The notes under the pieces: model-generated
Database searches by the model: none
What the model saw: only the letters and a program-made list of their open reading frames with translations
Told to the model about the DNA's origin: nothing
Program-made: the position numbers and the translations under genes
Origin: Chromatiales bacterium
GTDB taxonomy: Bacteria; Pseudomonadota; Gammaproteobacteria; CAMYNG01
Assembly (NCBI GenBank): GCA_026990045.1
Contig: JALSIK010000424.1
Coordinates: 1-7,529 of the forward strand
Length of the DNA stretch: 7,529 nucleotides
Direction of reading: 5' to 3'
Part shown: in pieces, positions 6,327 to 7,529 of the stretch
Layout of the letters: the number at the start of each line of letters is the position of its first letter
Position numbering within the stretch: the first letter of the stretch is position 1

Positions 6327-6689
6327 ATGCAGGCAACCAACAAGGCAGCAGTACGACAGGACTGGATCGAGATCGGCGCCGTGGACGACATTCCGCGCCT
6401 GGGCGCCCGGGTGGTGAAGACCCCGGAGGGGGACATCGCGGTGTTCCGCACCGCCGACGACCGGGTGTTCGCGCTGCGCGACCGCTGCCCGCACAAGGGC
6501 GGGCCGCTGTCCCAGGGCATCGTGCACGGCCACCGGGTGGCCTGTCCCCTGCACGACTGGAAGATCGCGCTGGACACCGGCGAGGCGGTGGCACCCGACG
6601 AGGGCTGCGCCGCCCGCTTCCCGGTCAGGGTGGAAGACGGCCGGGTGTGGCTGTCGCTGATGCCCGACGAGGGTTGTCCCAACGCCTGA
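6327..6689 (+). CDS. nirD: Nitrite reductase small subunit, Rieske type
   Basis: The 120-aa protein is the small partner of NirB. It has a Rieske [2Fe-2S] fold with both ligand pairs intact: CPH (C54, H56) and CPLH (C73, H76), 16 residues apart. This differs from enteric NirD, in which the ligands are lost, and resembles the NasE/NirD of assimilatory operons. No signal peptide is seen, in keeping with a cytoplasmic enzyme. GGGAGAGA lies about 7 nt before the ATG, and the 18-bp gap from nirB indicates one transcript with coupled translation. Residues after about 112 form a short acidic tail containing C117. Confidence 0.95.
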   Translation: MQATNKAAVRQDWIEIGAVDDIPRLGARVVKTPEGDIAVFRTADDRVFALRDRCPHKGGPLSQGIVHGHRVACPLHDWKIALDTGEAVAPDEGCAARFPVRVEDGRVWLSLMPDEGCPNA

Positions 6690-6708
6690 GGCGGGGGGCG
6701 GCCCCGCC
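6690..6708 (+). repeat. First hairpin between nirD and nasC
   Basis: GGCGGGG/CCCCGCC forms a perfect 7-bp stem with a 5-nt loop, starting at the first base after the nirD stop codon. There is no T-tract, so full termination is unlikely. With the next hairpin it may protect the nirBD part of the message from 3' decay or reduce read-through into nasC. Confidence 0.45.
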
Positions 6709-6721
6709 CATCCGTTCCCGC

Positions 6722-6751
6722 GCCGGGGCGGGCTCCTGCGGGCGCCCCGGC
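6722..6751 (+). repeat. Second hairpin between nirD and nasC
   Basis: GCCGGGGCG/CGCCCCGGC forms a perfect 9-bp stem around a 12-nt loop. It ends 37 nt before the nasC start codon and about 18 nt before its ribosome-binding site. No T-run follows. It is the longest perfect stem noticed between the plus-strand genes. Confidence 0.45.
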
Positions 6752-6788
6752 CGGGAACATGAACCAACGAAGGTGAGCAAAGACCGTC

Positions 6789-7529
6789 ATGCTGTTTGGA
6801 CGCCGGAAAAAGAATCCCATCAAGATCGCCGACAAGGGCGTGGTGGAGTGGAAGTACACCACCTGCGGTTACTGCTCCACCGGCTGTTCCATCGAGGTGG
6901 GCCTGGATGCCGAGGGCCGCGCCGTGTCCTGCCGCGGCGTGGGCGGAGCCGACGTCAACCGCGGCAAGCTGTGCCTCAAGGGCATCTTCGAGTACGAGCT
7001 GTTCCGCACCCCGGGCCGCGGCCGCGTGCCCCTGGTCCGCGACCGCTACCACGAGCCCTTCCGCGAGGCGTCCTGGGACGAGGCCCTGGACCGCGTGGCC
7101 GACAACATCAAGCGCATCCAGGCGGCCCACGGGCGTGACGCCTTCGCCATCGTCTCCACCGGCCAGATCATGACCGAGGAGTTCTACACCCTGGGCAAGC
7201 TGGCGCGCGGGGTCATCGGCACCAACAACTACGACGGCAACACCACCCTGTGCATGGCCTCGGCGGTGTCCGGCTACAAGCGGTCCTTCGGTTCCGACGG
7301 CCCGCCCGGCTGCTACGAGGACTTCGAGCACACCGAGTGCCTGCTGGCCATCGGCTCCAACCTGCCCGAGCAGCACCCGGTGATCTACTGGCGCCTGCGC
7401 GAGGCGCTGGAGAAGCGCCGCTTCCCGGTCATCGTGGTGGACCCGCGGGTGACGGCCTTCGCCCAGAACGCCGACGTGCACCTGCCCATCCGGCCCGGCA
7501 CCGACGTGGTGCTGCTCAACAGCCTGGCC
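6789..7529 (+). CDS. nasC: Assimilatory nitrate reductase catalytic subunit (3' end beyond window)
   Basis: The first 247 codons are present; the frame stays open to the window edge. The enzyme reduces nitrate to nitrite at a molybdenum bis-MGD centre. The N-terminal [4Fe-4S] site is C26-x2-C29-x3-C33-x28-C62 in CGYCSTGC and GKLCLKG. The likely molybdenum ligand is C155 in NTTLCMASAV, as in the NapA/NasA/NarB group rather than the Asp-ligated NarG group. GSDGPPGCYEDF (168-179) is also typical of the family. There is no twin-arginine signal, so the enzyme is cytoplasmic and assimilatory rather than a periplasmic NapA. AAGGTGA lies about 12 nt before the ATG, a rather long spacing. The gene is probably co-transcribed with nirBD across a 99-bp gap. 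The name follows Pseudomonas/Bacillus usage; Klebsiella nasA and cyanobacterial narB are equivalents. The C-terminal part, which could carry an extra iron-sulfur or flavin domain, cannot be seen. Confidence 0.94.
   Translation, partial: MLFGRRKKNPIKIADKGVVEWKYTTCGYCSTGCSIEVGLDAEGRAVSCRGVGGADVNRGKLCLKGIFEYELFRTPGRGRVPLVRDRYHEPFREASWDEALDRVADNIKRIQAAHGRDAFAIVSTGQIMTEEFYTLGKLARGVIGTNNYDGNTTLCMASAVSGYKRSFGSDGPPGCYEDFEHTECLLAIGSNLPEQHPVIYWRLREALEKRRFPVIVVDPRVTAFAQNADVHLPIRPGTDVVLLNSLA

Noticed and set aside
6759..6776. Five-codon mini-frame (MNQRR, stop) just before nasC
   Set aside because: It overlaps the nasC ribosome-binding site, is very short, and has no clear site of its own; chance is the simplest reading.
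4452..7481. Very long open frame on the minus strand opposite nirB-nirD-nasC (about 1009 codons)
   Set aside because: It is antisense to three well-supported genes, rich in His, Val, Gly and Ala as expected for the reverse of GC-rich codons, and shows no recognisable domain.
1..7529. CRISPR arrays, tRNA/rRNA genes, insertion sequences, prophage or defence genes
   Set aside because: No regular direct repeats, tRNA-like cloverleaf, transposase motif or terminal inverted repeats were seen; the window looks like an ordinary chromosomal metabolic locus.

Overview
This is a GC-rich, tightly packed bacterial window holding a nitrate/nitrite assimilation locus. Gene content and order resemble Pseudomonas-type nitrate assimilation clusters (transporter, kinase/phosphatase, nirB, nirD, assimilatory nitrate reductase). 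A gammaproteobacterium is the most likely source; this is inference from gene content and base composition, and no 16S or other taxonomic marker is present.

Layout. On the minus strand, reading leftward from about 3422, lie an NarK/NasA-type nitrate/nitrite MFS transporter (1935-3422) and, 88 bp further on, a fused PP2C phosphatase-Ser/Thr kinase with a C-terminal membrane anchor (143-1846). On the plus strand, reading rightward from 3870, lie nirB (NADH-nitrite reductase large subunit, 3870-6308), nirD (Rieske small subunit, 6327-6689) and the first 247 codons of an assimilatory molybdopterin nitrate reductase (6789 to the window edge). The last 142 bases of the minus-strand side (1-142) carry no firm gene, only small inverted repeats and a possible gene start.

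The 447-bp divergent intergenic region (3423-3869) is the most informative stretch. It holds two full-consensus sigma-54 promoters (TGGCACG-N4-TTGCT) facing outward, one for each transcription unit. Between them are two good matches to the NtrC enhancer consensus (GCACC-N5-GGTGC) and an AT-rich island that could be bent by IHF. The two sigma-54 elements agree at 19 of 21 positions, and the two translation starts also resemble each other (13 of 16). The layout predicts that nitrogen limitation, through NtrB/NtrC and RpoN, switches on both arms from a shared enhancer.

How it works together: the transporter imports nitrate (and possibly nitrite), NasC reduces nitrate to nitrite in the cytoplasm, and NirBD with siroheme reduces nitrite to ammonium using NADH. 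The membrane-anchored kinase/phosphatase is co-oriented with the transporter and probably co-transcribed. Its substrate is unknown, and it is the least understood part of the locus.
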